Source: Pseudonocardia sp. TRM90224
GTDB taxonomy: Bacteria; Actinomycetota; Actinomycetes; Mycobacteriales; Pseudonocardiaceae
Reading direction: 5' to 3'
NCBI RefSeq assembly: GCF_021245725.1
Contig: NZ_JAJGSX010000036.1
Location: 31,027-95,026 of the forward strand
DNA: 64,000 bases
The position numbers and the translations under genes are program-made. A model generated the notes under the pieces. That model saw nothing but the letters and a program-made list of their open reading frames with translations, was not told the DNA's origin and did not search any database. Below, in pieces: positions 12,001-17,673 of the stretch. Within the stretch, counting starts at the first letter, position 1, and every line of letters starts with the position of its first letter.

Positions 12001-13520
12001 CCGCGGTGCTCGGCCGGCCCGACCTCGGCGAGCTGCCGGTGGACGAGCTGGCCGCGGCCGTCGTCGCCGGGTTGCGGGATGCGGCCGCGGGACCGGCCGC
12101 CCGGACCGGACCGATCGCGAGGATCGCCGACCGGCTGCGCGGCACCCGGGCACGCGTGTGGGCGGCGCGGATGTGGGTGGCGCTGCCGCGCGCGGTGCAG
12201 CGTGGTGGACGCCGGCTGGTGGCCTCCGGCATCGGGCATCCGGGCTGGCTGACGTTCGAGTACGAGCGCCGGGCCTACTTCCCCGTCCTGCAGACGCTTG
12301 TCGTTCTGGGCGTCGGGACGCTCTTCGGCCCTGTTGCCGCGGCGGCCGTCCTGCCCCTGGTGTTCCTGTTCCCGCACTGGAAGCTGCCGCGCCCGGACGG
12401 CGTGCTGAGGGCGGGCTCGTGGCCGAAGCGGGCCTGGCGGTACGTGCGGCAGCTGCGGTGGGAGCGTGGTGGCGCGATCGCCTGGTCGATGCCGTTGTGG
12501 AAGGTGGCGGCGGTGCGGGTGCGGCTGGGCCCGATCCTGGAGCTGGAGATCAGTGGGTCCGGTGATCTGCTGCTCGGCCACGTCGGCGACTCGGAGTCGA
12601 TCGGGTTGCGGGAGCACGTGCGCAGCAAGTGGCCGGCCGCGGTGCTCCCGGTGCACAGGGTGTCGCTGACGCTGATCGTGTTCGGTGTCGTCCGGATCGC
12701 GCTGTTCGTGCAGGAGTTCACCCTTGTTGGGGTCAACCTCGCGCCGGTGGCGGGTGTCGCGGCGCCGAAGGTGAGCGGCTTCCACCCCGTGCGCCGGTTC
12801 GTCGGCTGGGTGCTCTCCTACGACTGGGGCTGGTCGACCAAGACGGTCAACGGCTACCCGTTCTGGCAGTCGGGTCTCGGCATCGGGCTGGTGGACGGTC
12901 CGATGGTGGAGTTCCGACGCTCGCTGCGGACAGCGGTCGTGCGGGTGCTGGGGCGGGAACGCCGGATCGACTTCTTCCAAGGCCCGGAACGGGTGGTGCG
13001 GCGGGCCCTGTCGGCGGTGGGACGACTGATCGGCCGGGCGCTGCCGGCGCGGTACCGAGGGCGGGCGCGAGCGTGGCACGCCGACCGGGCCGATCGACAC
13101 CGCACGAAGCACGCCGGACGGCTGCTGCGCCGGATCGAAGTGGAGCTGCTGCGAGCCGGCGAGCTCGAGCAGAAGCTGGCGCGGCCGTACGTCCCCGGTC
13201 CCGCCCGACGGGTGGCGACGCGGCTGCGCGTGGCGGCGCTCGACCGGGCGCTGACCCTCGTCGAGGCACGGCGGGCGGCGCGCCTGGAGCGGGCTCGCGA
13301 CCGGGTCCGTGCGGCGATCGTCGAGAACCAGCGCCGCGCGCAGGAGATCCGCACCTACCTGGCCGCCCTGCCCGGAGCGACGACGGGCCGCGCGCCGCCG
13401 GCCGGCTGGGACGTCGTGCGGCGGGTGCTGGCGGCGTTGCCGTGGCGTGGCGGGGTTCGCGTCGTGCTGGTCGTGCTCGTGGTGGTCGCGATCGTCGCGC
13501 TGATCGCGGGATCGGCGTGA
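3..13520 (+). CDS. Giant multidomain membrane protein (5'-truncated): two amidoligase domains, PP2C, trypsin-like protease
   Basis: The frame is open from base 3, so the gene probably begins before the window; residues here count from the GTG at 9 (4503 aa). Visible parts: membrane blocks about 510-865 and 940-1000; amidoligase-like domain 1012-1205 (GLELE, GFEIVTHPM, GLHVHLSR, FELRIF); hydrophobic segment 1319-1340 ending APAHA like a signal peptide, then a weak LysM-like GDSYWRI stretch near 1405; membrane block 1490-1870; helical region to 2545; PP2C domain 2555-2781 with Asp2568, Asp2586, Asp2729 and Asp2771/2772; a domain with HExxxH (His2896, Glu2897, His2901); second amidoligase 2948-3138; trypsin-like domain 3363-3628 with triad His3402, Asp3479, Ser3576; and a possible His/Cys domain (His3706, Cys3760) resembling caspase-like peptidases. 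TM segments at about 4095-4123 and 4218-4238 and a C-terminal anchor 4483-4502 end it. Overall function is unknown. The make-up recalls giant actinobacterial polymorphic-toxin or effector-processing proteins (inference). Confidence 0.85.
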   Translation, partial: HEVLRIPVRGSQYIDVVVSASPSGTRPLVEGRPLELRTINRTENRITLGLSDAQLLALGRGAGGSHAGSGVNVALSGGEQVAHRIGGTAGARTETTLYVAGNGATIATDMVFDVELRRGRLRADGTLRVRRTRTVRASGTAYLTLWDRDLAAAKAAQEIPAAHDRGWLLSGRGAGLPFAAWAGGQAIGLVELAAATERIDPVGFTLDQHRAMASELTAARPVVTAAATDGRTNAVITRVRLIARELGRPIVLELSTPRGTDRMLVEPDGTLHGDRDGGYAAALATLPPELLAAADSHRLDLRALFASVPAGGTLAAAVRDRLAAAGHTLTAPEVTWPVAMFGPGVTMHVGGTTGGGGVAGGPIAERGYSPGDNRLVGGALRALWQARLERRGGGPEHTRGPPEAGLRDDEELVVLPVAEIVAQLRSSGVPAKRAADLARRLVEFSWRDAATGIGVIVVPVHRLDELLRRGLLGRAVEHARTFHLDPNTQSDRRAHDRHAAAILDELRRGWPTGLAVGAFVVVFLKGLVGINPELRGLLPEPFDLFSHAGNLIGGLVVAYAAYRIRTRWSLSSGAGIWVPPVMVVTAAINAMTETRWGAGLLDAIGLIPGTPDPLDLVYSVVAGGVLAAVSSGRSARGELTGPATGARRPARTAPVRGDRDREAVTSAREPGGPPAPTARRTDSTASETNVRSILGTGVALLITMIVVLVDLVAKAGVVGVVWVDVGVFLPLLWTVVLLSSAAVVALHVKGFQGEGVPAWSRLVGTGLAAGGVGAWLHGIATGLLDGPNWYHIGFLGGYTSVSELAFAVGLTMLAWTGHPSAPRVGPALRVIAALVGPATLAASMYVLPEEIRVVQLMALFGLTALWPMSDEPSGASHDGDRGPRGPPGGGRASAPDRQSGAAARTVGTRTTGTAADRAAAEQRRAEQRRAGRADELDAPLPWPLRIAAWVVGVSVATLLIASVVWVTSANASSETATLVWSVGTAVVAGTAGGIVIGLWRPLVHPYTYKPTPVFHGVGRLHLGLELEMNTRRGSRRTAATHALRRFGELAYLKHDSSIRRGFEIVTHPMTYDWAMEHLPWDVLIELAQLGGDASGVGLHVHLSRAGFDSPAHVHRWMKLLYRNEHELIRLARRRSDYAKFDPEARRNVKAYAEGLRGPKRHRAINTNNRDTFELRIFAASLDPQQVQAALGLAAASVEYTRELSVADIVHRQGWQWPAFLSWLRERPEYGPLVREATRVAATRGGRTGAGPPSGSGPARGSTGGPATDGGVRGGAAPEGPLLRVATPRSATGRLWRPEVPRGPPAVVRTWIGLWGRAARAVGIAVGAALLVAVLAVGAPAHADGAVGPEFTAPANTTAGVEAAGLGVSFAELDAANDGRFSGPDEQIGGQSLVAPASWSGVWITQPGDSYWRIYVERFADPTGYELALRRDADPELIRPDDEHRVAPAPAESAATVAETPLPHTWTPAIEEPTGGTSATDADEQPVGSAAGGLAGFAGPLLLAAAFAGVQALRNRARRSPAGPGSGGRIGGLVAGAGTGLLTGGLSGIFGSPGSAVLAGAVVAATAVLAAVRPARTPWRPRAPPFALWAAVGFAAVLGALAAWDVAGRAGPVLAGQSGLTGLKALLYPLIPAGLVYRYVLRRQHANQADGMQTRPRWAAWKSAAAVYLITAAYGVATAFGWSFVPAWLAPMIPWLVPVVVGIAVAGVQSKDIGRTRGIKSVVSGAQAAVVVVVAGWLGGTAGPGAWGALIEAAAVSAVAMAAASPTVLAEYVNSAVGPIGERVSRRNADRAERTGAGDQLRSALVAWVEWRAFPPIDTRLLWRKGLDSVLSRLSLVVINLAWLHPDAVAHESWTAVLLRFTAVAVSVLAINKLVRDPDEVRAGFYGFKSTRQLRQPDRPSRWLWWRGDRLHQRVVAYAEALDALLAATGITGGLDRDLAARLAAALWASMTAELAEPASKWEPLPDASQIRRAVERERAAARVRREQHVETIVRVVPVLAADPAALALLAEHLRREGRPGDAEIVDFQRMFGEELWKRFDGADPASSRIWWERLVAKLAERQQLRADHLAGPWRALLVVLKRHYLDTDQHTHPNLERARIALRVLNPEMRGRDRPRSDPLEAVAQLAAQHARSIDGNSAAWPGARPLAAGMRLLVSAALLVKEVELSRRQRRELRERWREAMSAAVRTAPSSQPGTLLERLLLLAGQQRALTPTELADRHGGTDWAGSLAALAATEAAVGNPTVGYRADPVLVELWRTAQPRLRHAIRSNALLLPGGAPLTGKDVDGLKDLLRAGDLAFRHWRDGWVDDAGIAWRRVRGLGYVFLHSAGRRSWPRPADQAAAPIRMAVAIGEVARQRWRHAVVPGRWQLRLHALVRATIAADRGYVVALRAAAEREALESARLGQVEAYARLAEARAAAVAEMVEVGSYPHQISGALHGANAALQHAPGADPLPPTVAQALRESTRELGSARRRLAHLRPGADRGAMLVAARVLLERHDLLQDRAWDAKLNRDLGGWLIMEAARKAARKLRAANADLFRPGALPAGDVTRSEPGMAATSRRGLGRRANQDAAALATLPDGSRFAIVVDGVSSYPDSDGAATRFAAAFRAEITNPAVAGRTPRQALRAAHEAALAAMTSRYTEERGHAAVAYLAAYVGTDNAVTTIHAGTARAYFLTDDPAGGRELTADHTRGGDITDGGVMTRWAASDFQPDPAVTEFAASQQGLLVIATDGLWRHLRTPGDLVGALSDGASTTPVEAAGQLADAVRSAGGRDDHTVAAVIALGPGGSGDSTSGTAAIGDGRRAARVMAADAAALRAAGVPLNRARFRHLPRGPPGVPDASIVVVPAAMRSAGAEGVLAFGWYEGGVVLVFDDTLAEIDRRIGAGQLTRSWWAELLRHENRFHLSGRAHREDVHDADVARLVGRLLGTGDTVLGSAWRPGLRLPVVHHHDHKPVPVFHGTGPLYLGLELEITTRPGSVPGASTLAASHLGDLAYLKRDASIDAVGEGFEIVTHPMSYSWALANFPWAVLPELERMGAGGAGLGMHVHISRAAFDSPEHVDRWFALLLGNRDQLTRLARRTSDRYARLTETEGVSVWASTRNRGINSQNADTFELRVFASTLDRQQVQAALGLAAASVEHTRSSGRGASWSEFLQWLAEHPQYAPLSREIVRLGADVTANALDGPRRRTAGGWLRRRQGPNSGSLADVKGFELTGRSKRRFERRLRAWTASGLRLDVGAQPFGARGPPLVLAFRAAFPDEPGVVAYTWHGGGRPVVVMFAEVYDEIRELQAFGLAPDFLERVLAFERTFRVEGRGTERDRRAQAEALLAELHRARAARTFVPLSSNWPDGWMAPDLGERAPDGVGRVVRVTGHRMDGRRHAVVGTGSGFLVAVAGSRGYVLTNQHVATPDPSERVDALFVELAGPDGIIAVPAVAVDRPALTTLADALVTSGAVRVVGAAEGAEGLTELYGHEVGRAAAQVDLALLRIEHPDLAALDLTPLVLGDTPAAGTRLTFLGFPSTTIPVVGDRGGVEHVRTRGRQLVVAGGVVEAGRDTAAREPVHRLNLYATGNPWAVEGNSGGAVIARVDGADGPREHLVGVYWGEDVLGYPFGEQRFVAAVGVRAVRAFLAASGLDVAAGALGSGPSEVPSSTGARGRWSATPADLARIRAEMVVHPDGLGVIILPADDPARGYALDLRGHRDDLTLVMHADEDGFFWPARDGQVRVSPEQVANLLGARPEIWWWGEQREEPEAAGGALVVCGCSAGADIDVAARSLASVFGVPVIAPTDEVWVSAPDEHGVASVETAGGWVRVEPDGSASPVDQPQALTASAGAGEANLLRLGPPGLRGEVDPRAPTVRLGRQPVAGPLGLPSGWWPGVRQRRAWKRAARTPEAPGGLDLVLRAVLAVHLARGAGLALDGDPRRGVPARIAGSPRLAALATHLAGSPAGELGRLVGEWAAVGLIAVRSDAQGRVAVPSRMLRALLARAPPEFVAALVRNPAAVLGRPDLGELPVDELAAAVVAGLRDAAAGPAARTGPIARIADRLRGTRARVWAARMWVALPRAVQRGGRRLVASGIGHPGWLTFEYERRAYFPVLQTLVVLGVGTLFGPVAAAAVLPLVFLFPHWKLPRPDGVLRAGSWPKRAWRYVRQLRWERGGAIAWSMPLWKVAAVRVRLGPILELEISGSGDLLLGHVGDSESIGLREHVRSKWPAAVLPVHRVSLTLIVFGVVRIALFVQEFTLVGVNLAPVAGVAAPKVSGFHPVRRFVGWVLSYDWGWSTKTVNGYPFWQSGLGIGLVDGPMVEFRRSLRTAVVRVLGRERRIDFFQGPERVVRRALSAVGRLIGRALPARYRGRARAWHADRADRHRTKHAGRLLRRIEVELLRAGELEQKLARPYVPGPARRVATRLRVAALDRALTLVEARRAARLERARDRVRAAIVENQRRAQEIRTYLAALPGATTGRAPPAGWDVVRRVLAALPWRGGVRVVLVVLVVVAIVALIAGSA

Positions 13521-13649
13521 CGCGCACGCCGTCGCCGCCTCCGCGGCGCTGTGGTGGCCGTTCGGGACGGTGCGGCGGCGCACCCGGCGGTCGCGGTGAG
13601 CCCGAGGGAAGCGAGTTCGGCGACATGACCGACTGCTGGTCTCGTTGCT

Positions 13650-13975
13650 GACCGCGGCCCGCCGGCAACGTGCTCGCGGCGCTCGCCACCGACTACGCCC
13701 TGTTGCTCGTCGGCCGGGCCGTCACCGCGCTCGGCGCCGTGGGTTACCTCCCGGCCGTGACACTCGTCGCGAGCCGGTTGCTCGGCCCGGACCGGCACGG
13801 CCGCGCGGTCGCGATCGTGTTCGGCGGGTTCGCCTCCTCGCTGGTCCTCGGCGTTCCCGTCGGGAACCTGCTGGGCGAGGCAGCCGGGTACCACGCGGTG
13901 TTCGGGCTGGTCACCATGTTGTGCGTCGCAGCGGCGGCGGCCGTGCGGCTGCTGCTCCCGCCGTCGCGCTGCTGC
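13650..13975 (+). pseudogene. Remnant of an MFS efflux permease
   Basis: About 100 residues read as the early membrane part of an arabinose-efflux/DHA1-type MFS permease: GNVLAALATDYALLLVGR, then AVTLVASRLLGPDRHGRAVA and FGGFASSLVLGVPVGNLLG. This corresponds roughly to TM2-TM5. There is no start region, no first helix and no C-terminal half. After LLLP the frame runs into unrelated Cys-rich sequence and stops at 14080. It is best read as a decayed gene fragment filling the gap between the giant ORF and the small peptide gene. The stretch 13521-13650 holds nothing else I recognise. Confidence 0.7.
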
Positions 13976-14081
13976 TGTCAGGCAGTCACCGCGACCTGTC
14001 CGGCATTCGCCCGACATGAAGGCGGTGCTTCTTCCATGAGGATTCCTGAGAACGGATTTCCGGATGAGAAGGGGTCGTGAA

Positions 14082-14288
14082 GTGACTGGAGTTGTGGGGC
14101 GACTGGCCGACAGGCTGGTCGCCGTCGTGGCGCCGAGGTTGTCGGCACGCGCCGCTTACCAGGTCAATTGTGTCCGGTGTTCCGACTACGGTGAGGGCTG
14201 GCTCGTCCACCGCGACTGCATTCGCGGGGTTTGCGAGCCGTGGAGTCTCGTTCCTGGGACGTACTGCGGCTACTGCGTGGACAAATGA
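14082..14288 (+). CDS. Small Cys-rich peptide, possible precursor peptide
   Basis: A 68-residue peptide. The GTG at 14082 was chosen because AGAAGGGG lies 7 nt upstream; an in-frame ATG at 14064 would add six residues and lacks a good SD. The N-terminal part is a short amphipathic stretch rich in Val, Ala and Arg. The last 35 residues hold six Cys (NCVRC, RDC, GVC, TYCGYC) and two Trp, ending CVDK. No homologous family is recognised. It sits 26 bp before an S26 signal peptidase gene in the same direction, so a secreted or processed disulfide-rich or modified peptide is plausible. That function is inference; no modification enzyme is visible beside it. Confidence 0.6.
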   Translation: MTGVVGRLADRLVAVVAPRLSARAAYQVNCVRCSDYGEGWLVHRDCIRGVCEPWSLVPGTYCGYCVDK

Positions 14289-14314
14289 CCTGCTGAAGAC
14301 CCTCAGGGAACGGG

Positions 14315-14830
14315 GTGAACGGCACCTTCAAACGCACGCGGCGAGCAGAAGCGCTGTTCACGCCGAACAGCCCGGCCGGGGATGATCGCGGGCGTAGTCG
14401 CCGATCATGCCTCGGGCCGGCCGTCGGCGCGGTCGCGTGCGTTGCCCTTGCCGCGCTGGTCGGCCGGCTGAGACGGCGATTCGTGGTGGTCACCGTTCGC
14501 GGCGACAGCATGGAGCCGGCACTCCGCCACGGTGATCGCGTGCTGGCCGACCGCGCAGACATGAGCGCCGTCCGGGTGGGCGACATCGTCGTACTGGAAC
14601 CGGGTCGCGCCACGAACCGGTCCACGGCGTACTGGATGATCAAACGGGTGGTAGCGGTCGCAGGCGACCGGGTGCCGCCCGGATCCGTGCCGGCGAGGTC
14701 CGCCGCCCGTGACACCGTCGTGCCGTGCGGCATGCTCGTCGTCGCCGGTGACAACGCCGCGGCCAGCAGCGATTCCCGCCAGCTCGGCTACTTCCCCATC
14801 GAGGGTGTTCTCGGCGTGGTGCGGCGGTAG
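14315..14830 (+). CDS. S26 family signal peptidase
   Basis: A 171-residue membrane serine peptidase of the type I signal peptidase family, which cleaves exported proteins on the outer face of the membrane with a Ser/Lys dyad. Seen: an N-terminal basic region, one TM segment (about 32-48), the Ser motif GDSMEPALRHGDRV, the Lys region WMIKRVVAVAGD, and the C-terminal box VAGDNAAASSDSRQLG. The size matches short actinobacterial S26 enzymes. The start is a GTG behind AGGGAACGG. It follows the Cys-rich peptide gene by 26 bp, so that peptide may be its substrate (inference). Its last 43 bp overlap the convergent VanZ/RDD gene. Confidence 0.85.
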   Translation: MNGTFKRTRRAEALFTPNSPAGDDRGRSRRSCLGPAVGAVACVALAALVGRLRRRFVVVTVRGDSMEPALRHGDRVLADRADMSAVRVGDIVVLEPGRATNRSTAYWMIKRVVAVAGDRVPPGSVPARSAARDTVVPCGMLVVAGDNAAASSDSRQLGYFPIEGVLGVVRR

Positions 14831-15972
14831 GAACCCGCGGGGGCGCGCCGCTCGCGCGGGGGCGCCGTCGGCGGGTCGGGCGCGCGGGAGTCGACCAGCA
14901 GCAGACCGGCCACCCGGCCCGAGAGGCCGCGGTGCCCGCGCGACCAGAACACCGCGAGCGGGCTCACGAAGAGCAGCAGGCCGGCGAACCCGCCTGCGGC
15001 CGGCACGAACGTGTTGAGGCCGCTGAGCAGGAAGTAGCCGAACGACCCGAACAGCAGCGCCGTCACCGCGCGGGCGCCCGGCGGGGAGGCGTCGAGCCGG
15101 GTCCAGCGCAGCCGGACGGCTCGCTGGCCGATCGTCGCTGCGCCGGGTGTGAGCATCGGGACTGCCAGCAGCAGCACGGCCGGCACCCATGAGCCGAGCA
15201 CTGCGGCGATCGGGGCGTCGTACGGCTCCTGCCAGGTCTCCGGCCCGCCGAAGACCAGGGCGATGGCGTTCGTGAGCGCTACGAGGACACCGCCGAGCAG
15301 CCCGACCGACATCATGTCGACGACCATGCCGAGCAGGCGGCGACCCGCGGTGACGGGCCGCGGCGCGTCGGCCGGCAACCGGTGGTGGCGGCGGGTGAGC
15401 AGGCCGAGCAACGGGGCCAGCACGATCCCGACGACCGTGCCGAGCGTGTTGGCGATCAGGTCGTCGACGTCGAAGACCCGGTAGGGGCACGGGAAGAGGA
15501 ACCAGTTGCCCGTCAGCTGCGTGAACTCGACGAGCAGCGAGACGCCGAACCCGATCGCGACGGTCGCCGCGACCCCGCGCCCGAACCAGTGCCGCAGGTA
15601 GGCGCCGAGCGGCACGAACAGCGCGACGTTGAACACCGCCTGCTGGACGGCCGGGTTCACCAGCAGCCCGTGGATGCCCGGGGCGGCCTGCTCCTTGCGG
15701 ATGTCTGCGAGGAACCGCAGCGGGTCGAGCTGCGGGTGGCGCAGCGCGGGGTGGGCCGCGCACCACGCCTCGTCGAGCTGGGGGAGCGGGAGCAGTGTGT
15801 AGGTGAGGATCGCCAGCCCGTAGACCACGAACCCGAACGCGACGAGCGCCGGCCCGAACCCGACCTCCCCGCGGGTGCGGTAGCTGCGGAAGACGAACGG
15901 GACGAGCAGCAGCACGGCGAGCAGCGTCCCGCCGAACACCGCGAGCAAGGCCGGGATCAGCTGCGACGACAT
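14788..15972 (-). CDS. VanZ-like / RDD membrane protein fusion
   Basis: A 394-residue polytopic membrane protein. Residues about 1-195 match the VanZ-like family: TYTLLPLP near 60, VFNVALFVPLGAYLRHWF near 115-130, LVEFTQL near 150 and the acidic FDVDDLIANTLGTVVG. Residues about 210-375 match an RDD domain (GRRLLGMVVDMM and GQRAVRLRW). VanZ itself gives low-level teicoplanin resistance in enterococci, but most VanZ-like proteins have no known role. vanHAX lies 45 kb away in this window, so a direct link is not supported by position. The tail is basic and Pro-rich and its coding end overlaps the S26 peptidase gene by 43 bp, tail to tail. The SD is weak. Confidence 0.8.
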   Translation of the reverse strand: MSSQLIPALLAVFGGTLLAVLLLVPFVFRSYRTRGEVGFGPALVAFGFVVYGLAILTYTLLPLPQLDEAWCAAHPALRHPQLDPLRFLADIRKEQAAPGIHGLLVNPAVQQAVFNVALFVPLGAYLRHWFGRGVAATVAIGFGVSLLVEFTQLTGNWFLFPCPYRVFDVDDLIANTLGTVVGIVLAPLLGLLTRRHHRLPADAPRPVTAGRRLLGMVVDMMSVGLLGGVLVALTNAIALVFGGPETWQEPYDAPIAAVLGSWVPAVLLLAVPMLTPGAATIGQRAVRLRWTRLDASPPGARAVTALLFGSFGYFLLSGLNTFVPAAGGFAGLLLFVSPLAVFWSRGHRGLSGRVAGLLLVDSRAPDPPTAPPRERRAPAGSYRRTTPRTPSMGK

Positions 15973-16032
15973 GGGTGGCAGTCAAGAGCGCCCGCGGAGC
16001 CGTTGTCACGCAAGATCGCCGGATCAGGTGGC

Positions 16033-16188
16033 CAACTTCCCCACCGTTTGCCAACCTGCACACCGTTTTGCCCGTGCAAGTTGGCAAAACGGTGGGGGCC
16101 TTGCTGCCCGGTGTCCAGGATCTCCCCACCGTTTTGGGTGGATGCGCGCCAGATCGGCGCGCATGTGCCCAAAACGGTGGGGAAGTTC
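16033..16188. repeat. Composite intergenic repeat, copy 1 (B+A type)
   Basis: About 156 bp made of two dyad units bounded by CCCCACCGTTTTG and its complement CAAAACGGTGGGG. The left unit (B) carries extra copies of the AAAACGGTG word; the right unit (A) is a hairpin with GATGCGCGCC/GGCGCGCAT inside. Between them is a spacer reading CCGGTGTCCAGGATC. It lies between the stop of the metallo-hydrolase gene and the start of the VanZ/RDD gene. An almost identical copy in the opposite orientation sits at 17674-17829. Confidence 0.9.
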
Positions 16189-16194
16189 GGGCCG

Positions 16195-16998
16195 TCAGGG
16201 GGTGATGTGCCACTGGCGCCCGTTGCCGCGCAGCAGCCGGCCGAACCGCAGCTCGGGGAAGTGCGCGCCCACCCCGACGACGCCGGGCTGCTCCAGCTCC
16301 CGCCAGAGCAGCTCGCGGGTGCGGTCGGCGAGCGCGGTGTCGACGTCGGCGAGCGAGTGCCAGGTCGGCTCGTCCAGTTGGACGGGGCAGGTCACGGCGT
16401 CGCCGAGCAGCAGCGCCCGTTCCTGGCCGGACGAAACGACAACGCAGAGGTGGCCCGGCGTGTGGCCCGGCGTGAGCTGCGCGGTGATCCCCGGCGCGAC
16501 GGCCCGGTTGTGGTCGATCGGCCGCAGCCGCGAGGTGTGCTGCAGAAAACCCTTCCGGATGTGCGGGACCATGTGGCCGCTGCCGTCGACGAAGTGGGCG
16601 TGGTCGCCGGCGCCGAACCAGATCGTCGCTCGCGGGAAGACCGGCGTGCCGGCGAGGTCGAAGAGCCAGCCGACGTGGTCGGTGTGCAGGTGCGTGCAGA
16701 TCACGTCGGTGATGTCGGCGGTCGTGACGCCGAGCGCGCGCAGGCCCGTCAGCAGCTGGCCGCCGAGCAGCCGCATGCCCAGCGGCAGGTCCTCGGCCTG
16801 CGGGCCCATCCCGGCGTCGACGAGCACGACCCGGTCGCCGGATCGGACCAGGAAGCAGCCGATCGGCAGCCAGGCCGTCCCGTCGCGGTCGAAGAGCTCC
16901 GGGTGGGCGTCGGCGCCGACGTGCGTGCCGAAGTAACCCGGCGCGGCGACGAAGGTTCCGTCGGCCACGGGGTGCAGGTCGATGTCGCCGATGCGCAT
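16195..16998 (-). CDS. MBL-fold metallo-hydrolase
   Basis: A 267-residue enzyme of the metallo-beta-lactamase fold. The di-metal motif THLHTDHVGW is present, followed by the later ligands in HTPGHLCVVV, LLGDAVTC and GAHFPELRFG. The layout matches cytosolic lactonase or quorum-quenching-like MBL proteins and lacks a signal peptide. The substrate cannot be told from sequence. The start ATG follows AAAGGA on the minus strand, and that SD lies inside an inverted repeat (17001-17024). With the divergent hypothetical gene it forms a two-gene cassette flanked by inverted copies of the composite repeat. Confidence 0.85.
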   Translation of the reverse strand: MRIGDIDLHPVADGTFVAAPGYFGTHVGADAHPELFDRDGTAWLPIGCFLVRSGDRVVLVDAGMGPQAEDLPLGMRLLGGQLLTGLRALGVTTADITDVICTHLHTDHVGWLFDLAGTPVFPRATIWFGAGDHAHFVDGSGHMVPHIRKGFLQHTSRLRPIDHNRAVAPGITAQLTPGHTPGHLCVVVSSGQERALLLGDAVTCPVQLDEPTWHSLADVDTALADRTRELLWRELEQPGVVGVGAHFPELRFGRLLRGNGRQWHITP

Positions 16999-17000
16999 GT

Positions 17001-17024
17001 CTGATCCTTTCCCGTTCGGATCAG
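17001..17024 (-). promoter_or_regulatory. Inverted repeat overlapping the SD of the MBL gene
   Basis: Arms CTGATCC (17001-17007) and GGATCAG (17018-17024) enclose a 10-nt loop. In the minus-strand mRNA the proximal arm contains the GGA of the SD (AAAGGA) and ends two nt before the ATG. Folding would hide the ribosome site; the dyad could also be a protein operator. Seen directly in sequence; the role is inferred. Confidence 0.45.
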
Positions 17025-17170
17025 CTGTACACGTTGTGTTCGTTCACGCGCAGTGGCCCTGCCGCAACGGTGTGCTCTTGCGGTGAATAAGGTCGAGGCG
17101 GACGATGTCGGCAGTTGCTGGTTGAGCGAACAGCCACACGTTCCGACCCTCGAGGACGCGGGAGTACGTG

Positions 17171-17665
17171 ATGGCAAGTGGCGTTGTGAGCAAGCGGATC
17201 GGGCTCAAGGGACACGAGTCCGTGACCGCGGCACGGCTGTTGCAGGAGTTGCCCGACGGTGGCCGCGACGCCATCCACGCCTACCGCAGAGCCGTCTGTG
17301 CGCGGCTCGACCGCTCGGGCCGGCTCGTCCGGGCGGAGCACGATCTCGGCGCCACCCAGATCGGCCTGCGGGTCGTCGGTGCGCCCGACCTGCTCGTCGT
17401 GTGGCGGATCGACACCGGTTGGTACTACCTCGACTTCGCGCTCGGCCGCCCGCTGCTGCGGCCCACCGCCTACCTGGCGGCCGACGATCCGGCCGACCGG
17501 CTGCTCCCGGCACCCCAGCAGGCGGCGGCGTGGGTGGCCTCGCTCGCCGACGGCCTGCGGACCGGCACCATCGACGCGCCGCCAGCACTCACCGCGGCGC
17601 TCGCGCCCGTCCTGCTCGACCGGCTCGGCGCCTTCCACTCCGAGTCGCCCGAGTACTTCCTCTAG
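17171..17665 (+). CDS. Hypothetical protein
   Basis: A protein of about 164 residues, not recognised. The ATG at 17171 follows GGGAG; a GTG directly before it would add one residue. It has no signal peptide or TM segment. The middle part (LVVWRIDTGWYYLDFALGR) suggests a small alpha/beta fold, and the C-terminal half is Ala/Leu/Pro-rich helix ending SPEYFL. It is divergent from the MBL gene and followed 8 bp later by the inverted composite repeat. Codon use matches the neighbours, so it is probably real. Confidence 0.6.
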   Translation: MASGVVSKRIGLKGHESVTAARLLQELPDGGRDAIHAYRRAVCARLDRSGRLVRAEHDLGATQIGLRVVGAPDLLVVWRIDTGWYYLDFALGRPLLRPTAYLAADDPADRLLPAPQQAAAWVASLADGLRTGTIDAPPALTAALAPVLLDRLGAFHSESPEYFL

Positions 17666-17673
17666 CCGCCCGT

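Noticed and set aside
14788..15972. VanZ-like gene as a working part of the van cluster
   Set aside because: It lies 45 kb from vanHAX, is fused to an RDD domain, and VanZ-like proteins are common outside resistance clusters.
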